From positions 1-64,000 of the forward strand of contig DAINPP010000012.1 in assembly GCA_036743375.1 (NCBI GenBank): a stretch of 64,000 nucleotides of DNA, in the 5' to 3' direction. A program made the translations under genes and the position numbers. Source of the DNA: DAINPP01 sp036743375 (GTDB lineage Bacteria; Thermotogota; Thermotogae; MWEM01). A model generated the notes under the pieces. The model worked only from the letters and a program-made list of their open reading frames with translations. It did no database searches and was not told where the DNA came from. Numbering within the stretch: the stretch's first letter is position 1; every line of letters begins with the position of its first letter. Below, in pieces: positions 8,216 to 17,150 of this stretch.

Positions 8216-9238
8216 TTAATTCTCAACTGCCTTTTTTAACAATTTGACTGAATTGAGTACATCGTTGTAATCAATCATTTCATGAGGACTGTGCACATAT
8301 CTCGTAACAACCGACAGGGTTCCCGATGGAATCCCTGAACGGGTCATCTGATAGCCATGTGCGTTTGTTCCGCCGAAGATGAGCACTTCAAACTGATGTG
8401 GAATATCATTTTCAACGGCTGTTTTGGTAAGATGATCGACTACACAGCGATCCGAGATGGAAGCCTTGTCCTTAATCTTGATGGCAGGTCCCTTGCCGAG
8501 ACAGAGATCCATCCGCTTGAACCCTTTTGGAGTGTCCGAATGGGCTGTTACATCTATCGCGATGGCCATATCCGGCATGATATCGTATCCTGCAACACTG
8601 GCACCGACTATTCCCACTTCTTCTTGGACTGCAAAAACGCCGTAAACCGTATTTTCACAGGTATCTATTTCTTTTAAAACCTGTATGACTATTGCACAGG
8701 CAATCCTGTCATCCATAGCCTTTGAGATGATTTTTCCGTTCTGTTCGATATATAACGCTTCATAAGTTCCAAACTGGCCTACCCTTACATCTTTCAGGGC
8801 ATCCGCTCTCGAAGTGGCGCCGATATCCACGAAGAGATTGTCGAAAGTCGGATTTTTCTGATTATTTGCCGCATCGGCAAAGGTTTCTGATTCAAAGGAG
8901 CAGATCCCCCTTACCGTTTCCCCTGTTGTCCTTGATACAAATTGTATGATCGTTCCGAGGAGCATCAATGGGTTTACCCCACCGACGGGATCGACTCTGA
9001 GGAAACCCTTATCATCGATATTGGTGATCACCAGTCCGATTTCATCGGCATGACCGTCAAGGAGGTACTTTTTGGGGTTTTCTGAAGTTCCGTTTTTCCA
9101 GACGATGAGATTGCCGATCGCATCAAATCGGTAACCGTCAATATGTCCGTCAAGTTCTTCAAGGATTACTTTCTGTACTTTATTCTCATTACCGCTTGGG
9201 GCAGATACCTCAACCAGTCTCTTTATTAATTCTTTCAT
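8216..9238 (-). CDS. M42-family metalloaminopeptidase (third of three in transcription order)
   Basis: A 340-residue cobalt/zinc aminopeptidase of the TET/FrvX type, once annotated as endoglucanase. Metal-binding and catalytic motifs are intact: LDGHADEIG (His), SKAMDDRIAC (bridging Asp), AVQEEVGIVGA (Glu pair), AIDVTAHSDTP (Asp) and RYVHSPHEM (His). These enzymes form large dodecameric shells and trim peptides released by the proteasome-like proteases. GGAGGT precedes the ATG. It follows the second M42 gene directly. Confidence 0.92.
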   Translation of the reverse strand: MKELIKRLVEVSAPSGNENKVQKVILEELDGHIDGYRFDAIGNLIVWKNGTSENPKKYLLDGHADEIGLVITNIDDKGFLRVDPVGGVNPLMLLGTIIQFVSRTTGETVRGICSFESETFADAANNQKNPTFDNLFVDIGATSRADALKDVRVGQFGTYEALYIEQNGKIISKAMDDRIACAIVIQVLKEIDTCENTVYGVFAVQEEVGIVGASVAGYDIMPDMAIAIDVTAHSDTPKGFKRMDLCLGKGPAIKIKDKASISDRCVVDHLTKTAVENDIPHQFEVLIFGGTNAHGYQMTRSGIPSGTLSVVTRYVHSPHEMIDYNDVLNSVKLLKKAVEN

Positions 9239-9239
9239 T

Positions 9240-10280
9240 TTAAACCTCCAGGGACTTCAAGAATATTTCGTTCATTACGATATCTTTCACGAGTTTCACT
9301 GTGTTTTTGTAATCTTCCTTGGACATGACACAGACAGGCGAGTGGATATATCTCGAAGGGACGTTGATGACCGCTCCGGGAATGCCATAGAACGATTTTG
9401 CAGTTCTCGTCGTGTCTGTACTGCCTACGGTTCTGCCCTTAAGCTGATGTGGAAGCTCTAATCTTTCCGCCGTATCGATGATGGCGGTGAAGAGTCTTCT
9501 GTCGATGACATAACCGGATTGAAGATAACTGATTGCAGGACCGTTATCGAGATGAGTGGACCATCTTTCTCTTTTCAATTCAGGATTATCGCCGGCCGTT
9601 GTTCCCTCAAGAACCAGTGCGGCATCCGCGTTGAAGTGTTTCAGAACGGCTCCGCTTCCCCTAAGTCCGTTTTCCTCCTGGACGACAAAGGCAAAGACCA
9701 GGTTATAATACGGTAAATCGTCCATCGCCTCGAGGATATCCAGCATGACCGAACAACCCGCACGATCATCGAAAGCCTTTCCGATCACACGGTTTTCATA
9801 TTCTTCAAATACGGTCTTGAAATGGCAGTAATCGCCTATCTGGACTTTGGTTTCCGATTCCTTTCTGTCGGCGGAACCAATATCCACCCGGATGCTGTCC
9901 CAGGATGGGACTGCCGTGGCCTCGGAGTTCTGAAGATGTATGGCCTTGAACGGGATGACCCCTTCGATATTCTCCTTGCCGACGGCTACTCTCTTTCCGA
10001 GCAGAACCCGTTTGTCCACCCCGCCGACGGCCTGAACACAGAGTCTGCCATCTTCATCGATATCGCTGACCATCAAACCCACCTCATCCATATGGGCCAT
10101 GAGTAAAAGCGTCTTATTCTGATTTTTACCCTTTTTCAGGCACATCAGATTTCCAAGATGATCTTCTTTGATATAATCTATCTTCTTGCTTTCAAGGACC
10201 TTTGCCTTGATAAACTTTCTGACTTCTGTCTCGTTTCCCGATGCACCGTAAATCTCAGAGAGTTCTTTTAAGTATTTCAT
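9240..10280 (-). CDS. M42-family metalloaminopeptidase (second of three)
   Basis: A 346-residue paralogue of its neighbours. Motifs are MAHMDEVGLMV, KAFDDRAGCSV, VQEENGLRGS, LVLEGTTAGDNP and RYIHSP. The fourth ligand is Glu in LEGTTAGD instead of Asp, a difference seen between M42 subtypes with distinct side-chain preference. GGAGG precedes the ATG; the start overlaps the end of the first M42 gene by four bases. Different subtypes are known to assemble into mixed shells in some archaea and Thermotogota, so the three products may act together. Confidence 0.92.
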   Translation of the reverse strand: MKYLKELSEIYGASGNETEVRKFIKAKVLESKKIDYIKEDHLGNLMCLKKGKNQNKTLLLMAHMDEVGLMVSDIDEDGRLCVQAVGGVDKRVLLGKRVAVGKENIEGVIPFKAIHLQNSEATAVPSWDSIRVDIGSADRKESETKVQIGDYCHFKTVFEEYENRVIGKAFDDRAGCSVMLDILEAMDDLPYYNLVFAFVVQEENGLRGSGAVLKHFNADAALVLEGTTAGDNPELKRERWSTHLDNGPAISYLQSGYVIDRRLFTAIIDTAERLELPHQLKGRTVGSTDTTRTAKSFYGIPGAVINVPSRYIHSPVCVMSKEDYKNTVKLVKDIVMNEIFLKSLEV

Positions 10281-11332
10281 TTGTTTTCCTCCTTGGCATC
10301 GGATCTGATTTCAAAAGAGCTTTCATCAAGTTCTGAACAGTAAACGGCCAGTAATCTCCCCGCTTCTGTTATGTCCGATATGCTCATCTTTTCATAAGGT
10401 GTGTGCATATAGGAAGACGGGATTGAAACGAGACCCGTCGGAACCCCTTCAAGCTGGAGCTGATCGGCATCCGTTCCGGTTCTTCCCGGACTGACTTCGA
10501 GCTGCATGGGAATACCGTATGTCTTACAGCAAGATTCAAGCTTTTCGGTTACTATCTTTGTCAGAACAGGACCCCTTGCGATAACCGGTCCCTTACCCAT
10601 TTCTACTTTTTTATTATTCGGAACGGCAATGTTTGAGAAAGTTGCATCCATCGCGATGGTCACTGAAGGCTGTATAAGGCTTACAGCCGTTCTGGCACCA
10701 AAGGCGCCTATCTCCTCTCTTGAGGAGAAAACCGCATAATAATCATAGGAATGTCTCATCTTTGAAAGAAAATCCAGCGCTGTGATAGAAGCCATGCAAC
10801 TTGCCCTGTTATCCAGTGTTTTGGTGAAAAGTTTCCCGTTGGCCTCAAATGGATCATTATCGTAAGTGATGAAATCTCCCGTGTTAAATTTGTTGATATC
10901 ATGCATTGAGACATCAACAAACAGTGTATCAAAATCGGAAACCTTTGATTTTGTTTCAGCCGTCTGAAGATGTGGGGCCAACATGCCGATGACGCCTCGA
11001 AGCCTTTCACCGTCTCTTGTGTGAACCCAGACCTTCTGTGAAGGTAAGAGTTTCGGATCCATGCCGATTCCCTCGATCCGAAGGAAACCCTCTTCAAGGA
11101 CCTTTGAACAGATCACACAGATTTCATCCATATGCGTTGATACCATCATTTTACCGAGGCTCTTCTCGGTAGCCTTTTTGACCGCAATCAGATTTCCTGA
11201 TTTGTCTACAAACACTTCATCGCACAAAGATTCGACCCTTCTCTTTATTTTTTCACGAATTTCCTCTTCTCTACCTGGAGGGCCGTAAGCTTTGGAAAAC
11301 TCGAAAGCCATTTCTTTAATGTCGTTTTTCAC
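10277..11332 (-). CDS. M42-family metalloaminopeptidase (first of three)
   Basis: A 351-residue paralogue with STHMDEICVI (His), KTLDNRASC (bridging Asp followed by Asn, not the second Asp of its sisters), SSREEIGAFGA (Glu pair), IAMDATFS and SYMHTPYEKM. The start is GTG behind GGGGT. An ATG-GTG-TGA mini-frame overlaps it by two bases (see findings). It is the most divergent of the three. It lies 23 bases from minC, and I remember the same minC plus M42-trio order from Thermotoga maritima. Confidence 0.9.
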   Translation of the reverse strand: MKNDIKEMAFEFSKAYGPPGREEEIREKIKRRVESLCDEVFVDKSGNLIAVKKATEKSLGKMMVSTHMDEICVICSKVLEEGFLRIEGIGMDPKLLPSQKVWVHTRDGERLRGVIGMLAPHLQTAETKSKVSDFDTLFVDVSMHDINKFNTGDFITYDNDPFEANGKLFTKTLDNRASCMASITALDFLSKMRHSYDYYAVFSSREEIGAFGARTAVSLIQPSVTIAMDATFSNIAVPNNKKVEMGKGPVIARGPVLTKIVTEKLESCCKTYGIPMQLEVSPGRTGTDADQLQLEGVPTGLVSIPSSYMHTPYEKMSISDITEAGRLLAVYCSELDESSFEIRSDAKEENK

Positions 11333-11355
11333 ACCATCTACCCCTTTTATTCAAT

Positions 11356-12012
11356 CTAAATCGTAAAGTCTCCAATCAATGGTTCAAGAGACAAACGTCC
11401 GTTTTTTATCTTGCATAGAGCGGTTTCGTCACTGCTTATTGAACTGGAATGTGTATTTCCAATCTGTATAATGTTGGGATGCATCGATGTTGAAAGTACA
11501 AACGCCTCTTCGGGGTTATACAGTCCAACATTGATATTTCCCTTGATATCGCCAAGGACAATCAAATTTCCGGTTACCCTGACTTGGCCGCCTTTGTTGA
11601 TATTGCCTATAATCAGCGCATCTCCGTCGTACTCGAAGACCTGGCCGGATCTGACGGTCATCTTGAAAAGTTTCAGGTTTTTTTCTATGATTACTCTTTC
11701 GTCGCTAACTTCTTCAGCAACTTCGCTTTTCTTTATATTATCAGAGAGCTGTTTGTTTAATCTTCTCTCAGGCTTCACAAAATGTATCGAATTAACTTTT
11801 ACATTATATTCTTCAAGTAATTCAACAACAGAAGCTACAAGGGGTGCTTGGGAAGTGCCCCCTTCGAAAAAAATAGAAATTCCCCCTTCATCTGAAAAAA
11901 AACTCCCCATATTCTTTAGTCTGCTGGTAATATCGCTGAGAACATCGATAACCGATGAAGTGTCCCCGATCCATAATATCAGTTCCTGTCCGTTAAATCT
12001 GAAATCTATCAT
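11356..12012 (-). CDS. minC: Septum-site inhibitor MinC
   Basis: A 218-residue protein with an N-terminal FtsZ-binding domain (about 1-105), a charged linker, and the C-terminal beta-helix dimerisation domain. That domain is marked by YDGDALIIGNINKGGQVRVTG and NLIVLGDIKGNI. MinC blocks FtsZ polymerisation away from mid-cell. No minD is adjacent in the window. The start ATG is close (four bases) behind a GGGGGG Shine-Dalgarno. Confidence 0.92.
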   Translation of the reverse strand: MIDFRFNGQELILWIGDTSSVIDVLSDITSRLKNMGSFFSDEGGISIFFEGGTSQAPLVASVVELLEEYNVKVNSIHFVKPERRLNKQLSDNIKKSEVAEEVSDERVIIEKNLKLFKMTVRSGQVFEYDGDALIIGNINKGGQVRVTGNLIVLGDIKGNINVGLYNPEEAFVLSTSMHPNIIQIGNTHSSSISSDETALCKIKNGRLSLEPLIGDFTI

Positions 12013-12105
12013 AATACCCCCCAGGATTTCGTCAGGAGTCTTTGGAAAGACCCAATAAAAGCACTTAATTATAACATAAATACCATCAGCCTGTTTGAAT
12101 GCTTA

Positions 12106-13764
12106 TTAGAATAGTCCCTGAATTTCACCGTTATCATCTATATCTATATCCATTGCAGAAGGGTGCTTGGGCAAACCGGGCATGGTCATGATCTCCCCGG
12201 CATAAGCGACGATGAATCCTGCGCCTGCAGACACGGAAACGTTCTTTATTTTAATCGTGTGTCCCTCAGGTGCGCCCAGCAAAGTCGGATCATCGGAAAT
12301 GGATGATTGTGTCTTTGCAATAATCACTGGAAGATTCCCGTAGTGTTTACCGTATAATCTGATATTCTTTTCCGCTTCTGAACTGAATTTGACATCTCCG
12401 GCCCTGTAGATTTCCCAGGAAATTTTCTTTATCTTACATTTGATGTCCTCTTCCCAGTCGTATAAGCGGTGGAGCTCCGAAGGGCTTTCAGCGGCCTCAA
12501 TGACTTTTCTGGCCAGGTCGATACCGCCTTCACCACCTTTTTCCCACACCTCACTCAATGCAATAGTCGCATTCATGGATTCAACACATCTGATGACCGT
12601 TTCTATTTCTCTTTCCGTATCAGTCGGAAATCGGTTCAAGGCAACCACTACCGGAACGTTGAACTTCTGTAAATTTTCTATGTGTACTTTTAAGTTGATA
12701 ATTCCCTTTTCGAGCGCATTCAGGTTTTCATCGTTCAATTCTCTTTTTGAAAGACCACCGTGCATCTTTAATGCCCTGACCGTTGCGACGAGAACCGTCG
12801 CATCCGGTGAGAATCCGCCGATTTTGCTGACGACGTTCAGGAATTTTTCAGCGCCAAGATCTGCCGCGAATCCCGCCTCGGTTATGGTGTAATCTGTCAG
12901 TTTCATGGCGAGATTGGTTGCGATGATTGAATTAGTTCCATGGGCAATATTTGCAAAGGGCCCCCCATGAATAATAGCCGGTGTATGTTCAAGCGTCTGT
13001 ACGAGATTTGGCATGATGGCATTTTTCATCAATGCCGCCATTGCCCCGTTGGCTTTAAGATCAGCGGCGGTAATGAATTTTCTGTCCGTACTTCTTCCAA
13101 CGAGGATCTTTCCGAATCTTTCCTTAAGATCCTTCAGATTTGTACTCAGGCAAAGGATGGCCATGATCTCAGAAGCCACACTGATCATGAAAGCATCTTC
13201 CCTTGGTTGTCCGTTGCCGGTCCCACCAAGACCAACGATGATTTTTCTCAATGCCCTGTCGTTCATGTCCATGACACGCGGCCAGTAAATCGCTGTCGGG
13301 TTGAAGTTGAGTTTGTTTCCCGCATGAATGTGTGCGTCAATCATGGCAGATAGGAGGTTATGTGCGGTACTGACCGCATGAATATCACCGGTGAAATGCA
13401 GATTGATGTCCTCCATGGGAATGACCTGAGACCATCCACCGCCGGCTGCCCCTCCCTTTACACCGAATACCGGACCAAGAGACGGTTCTCTCAGTGTAAC
13501 AATCGATTTTTTGCCTATCTTGTTCAGGGCTTGAGTGAGTCCGATGCTCGTGGTGGTTTTCCCCTCTCCGGCAGGAGTAGGGGTTATTGCCGTGACGAGT
13601 ATCAGTTTTCCGGGTTTCCCTTCAAGCTCGTCAGAAACTGAAAGGGGAATTTTTGCAATGTAATCACCGTAGGGAATGATTCGATCACGGATATTCAACT
13701 CCTCGGCTATATCCGCTATCTTCTTCATCTTAACGGATTGTGCGATTTGAATGTCGCTTTTCAT
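12106..13764 (-). CDS. fhs: Formate-tetrahydrofolate ligase
   Basis: A 552-residue enzyme that joins formate to tetrahydrofolate with ATP, giving 10-formyl-THF for one-carbon metabolism. The P-loop is in TPAGEGKTTTSIGL, followed by TLREPSLGPVFGVKGGAAGGG. Further conserved blocks are FTGDIHAVSTAHNLL, THRKF-region ITAADLKANG, and the C-terminal GFIVAYAGEIMTMPGLPKHPS. The start is set to ATG 13764 by AAAGGAGG seven bases away, 11 codons inside the longest frame. A strong hairpin terminator stands between nusB and this gene, so expression needs readthrough or a promoter close to the SD. Confidence 0.96.
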   Translation of the reverse strand: MKSDIQIAQSVKMKKIADIAEELNIRDRIIPYGDYIAKIPLSVSDELEGKPGKLILVTAITPTPAGEGKTTTSIGLTQALNKIGKKSIVTLREPSLGPVFGVKGGAAGGGWSQVIPMEDINLHFTGDIHAVSTAHNLLSAMIDAHIHAGNKLNFNPTAIYWPRVMDMNDRALRKIIVGLGGTGNGQPREDAFMISVASEIMAILCLSTNLKDLKERFGKILVGRSTDRKFITAADLKANGAMAALMKNAIMPNLVQTLEHTPAIIHGGPFANIAHGTNSIIATNLAMKLTDYTITEAGFAADLGAEKFLNVVSKIGGFSPDATVLVATVRALKMHGGLSKRELNDENLNALEKGIINLKVHIENLQKFNVPVVVALNRFPTDTEREIETVIRCVESMNATIALSEVWEKGGEGGIDLARKVIEAAESPSELHRLYDWEEDIKCKIKKISWEIYRAGDVKFSSEAEKNIRLYGKHYGNLPVIIAKTQSSISDDPTLLGAPEGHTIKIKNVSVSAGAGFIVAYAGEIMTMPGLPKHPSAMDIDIDDNGEIQGLF

Positions 13765-13783
13765 CTGCAAGCCTCCTTTGTAT

Positions 13784-13815
13784 AAAAAAAAAGACATCTA
13801 ATGATATAGATGTCT
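13784..13815 (-). terminator. Intrinsic terminator between nusB and fhs
   Basis: On the minus strand the stem AGACATCTA / TAGATGTCT (13815-13807 and 13800-13792) is followed by eight T residues. It ends only 14 nt or so before the fhs Shine-Dalgarno, so it could act as an attenuator of fhs. Confidence 0.88.
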
Positions 13816-13828
13816 GTTGTTTTTCAGG

Positions 13829-14302
13829 TTAAAGTGATAATTTTTCTTTCGGAACCATTTCTCTTGATACGGAATCAAGAACGCCGTTTACGAATTTGGA
13901 ACTCTTATCCGTTCCGTATCTTTTCGCAATCTCTACCGCTTCATTCATCGTTACTTCAACGGGAATCTTCATCTTAAAAAGCAACTCATAAATTCCGAGT
14001 CGCAGGACATTTTTATCCACAGATGCAATTCTGTTCCAGTCCCAGTTAAAGAGGTATTTCTTTATGATATCATCAATTTCATCCTGTTTTCTCAGAATAT
14101 CCCGAATATATTCGTGAGCCTCTTCGGTGAGTGGCCTATCGTAGATATCCTGTTCGGAGAGAAGTTCTACGATCAGATTGTTGATATACTGTTCATCTGA
14201 TATCCTGTTTGAATCAAAGCTGAACAGGATCTTAAAGATAACCTCTCTCATGGTCCTTCTTCTTGGCCATTTTTGCTTTTCGTTTGAAGAAGTGTTATCC
14301 AT
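13829..14302 (-). CDS. nusB: Transcription antitermination factor NusB
   Basis: A 157-residue all-helical RNA-binding protein. RRRTMREVIFKILFSFD matches the N-terminal ARR.A...LY..D motif, and the C-terminus carries LRLGIYELLFK, PVEVTMNEAVEIAKRYGTDKSSKFVNGVLD, the family hallmark. With NusE (S10) it binds boxA and prevents early termination in rRNA operons. It overlaps the upstream gene by eight bases. Position next to Asp23-family genes and efp is a common order in Thermotogota and Firmicutes. Confidence 0.95.
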   Translation of the reverse strand: MDNTSSNEKQKWPRRRTMREVIFKILFSFDSNRISDEQYINNLIVELLSEQDIYDRPLTEEAHEYIRDILRKQDEIDDIIKKYLFNWDWNRIASVDKNVLRLGIYELLFKMKIPVEVTMNEAVEIAKRYGTDKSSKFVNGVLDSVSREMVPKEKLSL

Positions 14303-14816
14303 TGTATTTATTCACCTCAAAACTTCTTACTTTTACTATTACATTGACCCCCATCTCATCACCAAGACTATCTTTCAGGGTTAATGAAATCTTCTCATAC
14401 AATTCTTTTAAAACTTCTGAAAGTGAAAAAGGATCCGTTGTAGAGATATCTACAATCAATTCTTTTACGCCTTCAAGTTTTGAAGGGCGCATGGTTATCG
14501 ATTTGAGTGTCACCGTTCCAAAATTCTCCAACACCCTTTTGATCAGGGTTCTGAAGACATCCGGAGAAACAAAGACGCTGAGATTATCCGACTGTGAGGA
14601 TTCAAAGAATAATTTTCTGTTCCTGAAGCTCATAAAGATCATGTATACAGCCAATCCGCTGAGCACGATTCTGATGATAAAACCCCAGAGGTCATTAGCC
14701 GTAAAAAGATTGTAACCCGTTTCGCCAAATCCGGCAGAACCCAGCCATAAACCGGCAGAGAAAGCCAGTAACGGCCAGCAGGTCATATCAATTAATCTCT
14801 TTGTGGCCCATTTCAT
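14295..14816 (-). CDS. Membrane protein with Asp23/AmaP-like cytoplasmic domain
   Basis: A 173-residue protein with two N-terminal membrane helices (about 13-32 and 42-62), then a cytoplasmic alpha/beta domain (LSVFVSPDVFRTLIKRVL ... VKELIVDIST ... LKELYEKI). The tail resembles an Asp23 domain, as in AmaP, which anchors Asp23 to the membrane in Gram-positive bacteria. It starts by TAATG overlap with the Asp23 gene upstream, so the two products probably bind each other. The role in envelope stress is inferred from the family. Confidence 0.65.
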   Translation of the reverse strand: MKWATKRLIDMTCWPLLAFSAGLWLGSAGFGETGYNLFTANDLWGFIIRIVLSGLAVYMIFMSFRNRKLFFESSQSDNLSVFVSPDVFRTLIKRVLENFGTVTLKSITMRPSKLEGVKELIVDISTTDPFSLSEVLKELYEKISLTLKDSLGDEMGVNVIVKVRSFEVNKYNG

Positions 14817-15241
14817 TATTCTTCATCCTCATTGACAACCTCGGTACTTAATTCGTCATCGGGAATATCTGCGGATTCTGTCCGGGTAGGAATCTCTACA
14901 TCAAGGATATTTACCGAAACGTTGGACACGTCAATAAGGCCTGTCATTCCCTCAACTTCTTCTTTAATCATCTGTTGTACCGTCTCGGCTATCTGTCTGA
15001 CGCTTCTCGTCAGATAGACTTTGATATTTACGATAACGGAAACGGTATTCTCACCACTTCTTCTATCTATTGAAATGGCTTTTTTTGAATTTTTTGAGTC
15101 GTAGACGATCTCCTCTATCTTTCCAAGCGCGACGTTAACAAGATCGTAAATAACGGAATCGGAAATTTCCACGACACCAAACTGTGTTTCACCATTATTC
15201 TCTTTCATAGCCTGTAAATCTCTGTCCTTTTCCTGATCCAT
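14816..15241 (-). CDS. Asp23/Gls24-family envelope stress protein
   Basis: A 141-residue protein with the Asp23 pattern: GVVEISDSVIYDLVNVALGKIEEI, then VIVNIKVYLTRSVRQIAETVQQMIKEEVEGMTGL and VSVNILDVEIP. Asp23 proteins sit on the cytoplasmic face of the membrane and respond to cell-wall or alkaline stress. GGAGGTG precedes ATG at a normal distance. It sits between efp and the AmaP-like gene. Confidence 0.88.
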   Translation of the reverse strand: MDQEKDRDLQAMKENNGETQFGVVEISDSVIYDLVNVALGKIEEIVYDSKNSKKAISIDRRSGENTVSVIVNIKVYLTRSVRQIAETVQQMIKEEVEGMTGLIDVSNVSVNILDVEIPTRTESADIPDDELSTEVVNEDEE

Positions 15242-15280
15242 TTCAATTCACCTCCAGTCTGATCGAACCTGATGAACGGC

Positions 15281-15838
15281 TCAGGCTCTTTCTATATAGG
15301 TACCGGTTCTCGTATCAATCTTCAGTTTTTCTCCGGTTTTTATAAACATTGGAACGTTAACCCTCACTCCTGTTTCCATTATCGCGGGTTTTCCACTCCC
15401 TGAAACGGTATCCCCCTTAAAGTTTGGCTCGGTTTCTACAACCTCGAGGATGACAAAGGTCGGCAGATTGATTCCGATCGGCTTATCCTCATAGAACATG
15501 AGGTTGACCTGCATGTTGTCTATCAGATAATCAGTGCCATCACCGACAAATTCATCATCCAACGGATACTGCTCAAAAGTATTCAGATCCATGAAGATAT
15601 AATGATCCCCATCCTTGTAAAGATACTCCGCTTCTCTATATTCAAGAGTCGCCTCATCGACCTTTTCCCCGCTACTGAATGAATGATCCTTTGACAAACC
15701 CGTAAGAACGCTTTTTAGTTTTGTTCGGATAATTCCGCTTCCTCTTCCTGTAAAATGCTTGTTCATGCTGATTACGCGATAGAGTTCTCCCTCAAATTCG
15801 ATAATCATTCCCTTTTTAAGTCCACCTACATCAATCAA
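15281..15838 (-). CDS. efp: Translation elongation factor P
   Basis: A 185-residue three-domain beta-barrel protein that rescues ribosomes stalled on proline runs. It has VGGLKKGMIIEFEGELYRVI, the acceptor loop MNKHFTGRGSGIIRTKLK (modified Lys/Arg position at the tip of the loop), and the C-terminal PAIMETGVRVNVPMFIKTGEKLKIDTRTGTYIERA. The start is TTG at 15838, eight bases behind GGAAGG; the upstream GTG would sit in the SD region. The loop tip is Gly-Arg-Gly, with Arg at the modified position. Confidence 0.95.
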   Translation of the reverse strand: MIDVGGLKKGMIIEFEGELYRVISMNKHFTGRGSGIIRTKLKSVLTGLSKDHSFSSGEKVDEATLEYREAEYLYKDGDHYIFMDLNTFEQYPLDDEFVGDGTDYLIDNMQVNLMFYEDKPIGINLPTFVILEVVETEPNFKGDTVSGSGKPAIMETGVRVNVPMFIKTGEKLKIDTRTGTYIERA

Positions 15839-15972
15839 GTAAAACACCTTCCTTTGTATTCTTGCTTCTATTTTATATTGACGCTTTTTTTTCTAAAAGA
15901 ACGCTTAACAGATCGAAATTAATCCTTTTCCACCAGAGAGTAAAGAAATAACTTTCAATACTCTCTCGAAGA

Positions 15973-16001
15973 AACGTCCTTCCCGTAATGGAAAGGACGT
16001 T
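15973..16001 (-). terminator. Hairpin terminator of the Xaa-Pro peptidase gene
   Basis: AACGTCCTT (15973-15981) pairs with AAGGACGTT (15993-16001), with two extra C-G pairs inside. On the minus strand it is followed by TTTCTTC. Confidence 0.7.
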
Positions 16002-16009
16002 GTCCTGAA

Positions 16010-17101
16010 TTAAAGTATGATTAATTCTTTCTTGTAATTTGTAAGGACCTCATGCGATTCACCGGTAACGTAAACGTCATCTTCTATTCTGACACCGAAT
16101 TGGTTGGGGATATAAATTCCCGGTTCGATGGTTACAACCGCACCAGACTGAAGTTTCTCAGTGTTTTTGAATGAAACACTTGGCGCTTCATGAACATCTA
16201 TTCCAAGACCGTGGCCAAGACCGTGGCCGAAGAAATCACCGTATCCGGCTTCCGTGATGATGTCCCTAGCAATCTTGTCTATTTCCTGTCCGGTCAAGTG
16301 ACAGCTCACCGCTTTTTCCGCTTCTGCCTGTGCCTTTTTTACGGTTTCATAGACCTTTCTCATCTCATCTGTTGGTTCACCCACCGCAATTGTTCTCGTT
16401 ATATCACTGCAATAACCCTGATAGGCGGCACCGAAATCGATAACGATAAATTCACCATTCTGGATCTTTTTCATGGTAGGGAACATGTGTGGAGATGCTC
16501 CATTGGGTCCGGAACCAAAAATGGTACTGAACGACGGTTTGTCGGCGCCTTTTTTCACCATGAGGTATTCAAGAAGTGCGGCCAGTTCTTTCTCCGTCTT
16601 ACCGGGTTTTATTTCATTCAGCAGTTCGGTCAGAGCCTCAAGTGCGATCTCCTCCGCCTTCAGGATGAGATTGACTTCTTCCCTGGATTTCGAAATCCTG
16701 ATATCCCTTATCAGTTTATCACATTCGATAAAAACATGTTCTTCGGCTTCCATCTTCTTTTTCAGATCGTTGAAGGCACTGACTGTGGTAGTCTCACACT
16801 CATACCCTATTCGCTTGTATTTCCCAAGCAGATCGTGCAGGATGGTTGACGCGTTTTCGCTTGTATACTTGACAAGCTCAAGTGGAGACTGATCCCCTAT
16901 CTGCTGCCAGTATCTCGAATCGGAACAGATGACCTGTTTGTCTTCTGCAATGATGACATAGGCAAAAGATCCCGAGAAATTACTGAGATACCTCGGATTA
17001 TTCGAGGAACTCTCGAACGTCGTGGATAAAATAACATCAATGTTTTCTTCTTTCATCTTTTTTAAAAGATTTTCTATTCGTCTGCTAATCTCTTTTTTCA
17101 C
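16010..17101 (-). CDS. Xaa-Pro aminopeptidase/prolidase (M24)
   Basis: A 363-residue pita-bread metallopeptidase that removes N-terminal residues before proline or splits X-Pro dipeptides. The N-terminal creatinase-like domain spans about 1-130. The M24 metal ligands are visible: VIDFGAAYQGYCSDITRT (two Asp), GHGLGHGLGIDVHE (His), TIEPGIYIP (Glu) and VRIEDDVYVT (Glu). The start is GTG behind GGGGTGATG, again with an ATG-GTG-TGA mini-frame overlapping. A hairpin terminator follows. Confidence 0.92.
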   Translation of the reverse strand: MKKEISRRIENLLKKMKEENIDVILSTTFESSSNNPRYLSNFSGSFAYVIIAEDKQVICSDSRYWQQIGDQSPLELVKYTSENASTILHDLLGKYKRIGYECETTTVSAFNDLKKKMEAEEHVFIECDKLIRDIRISKSREEVNLILKAEEIALEALTELLNEIKPGKTEKELAALLEYLMVKKGADKPSFSTIFGSGPNGASPHMFPTMKKIQNGEFIVIDFGAAYQGYCSDITRTIAVGEPTDEMRKVYETVKKAQAEAEKAVSCHLTGQEIDKIARDIITEAGYGDFFGHGLGHGLGIDVHEAPSVSFKNTEKLQSGAVVTIEPGIYIPNQFGVRIEDDVYVTGESHEVLTNYKKELIIL

Positions 17102-17150
17102 ACCATCACCCCTTTAAGATAAAATGATTATATCATAGCAGTTAGCGGAT

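Noticed and set aside
8216..11332. Reading the three M42 genes as endoglucanases
   Set aside because: They carry the M42 metal-ligand set and no glycosidase motif; the cellulase label is an old misannotation.
12940..13353. Plus-strand frame antisense to fhs
   Set aside because: It only mirrors codon bias of fhs; no SD and no recognisable protein.
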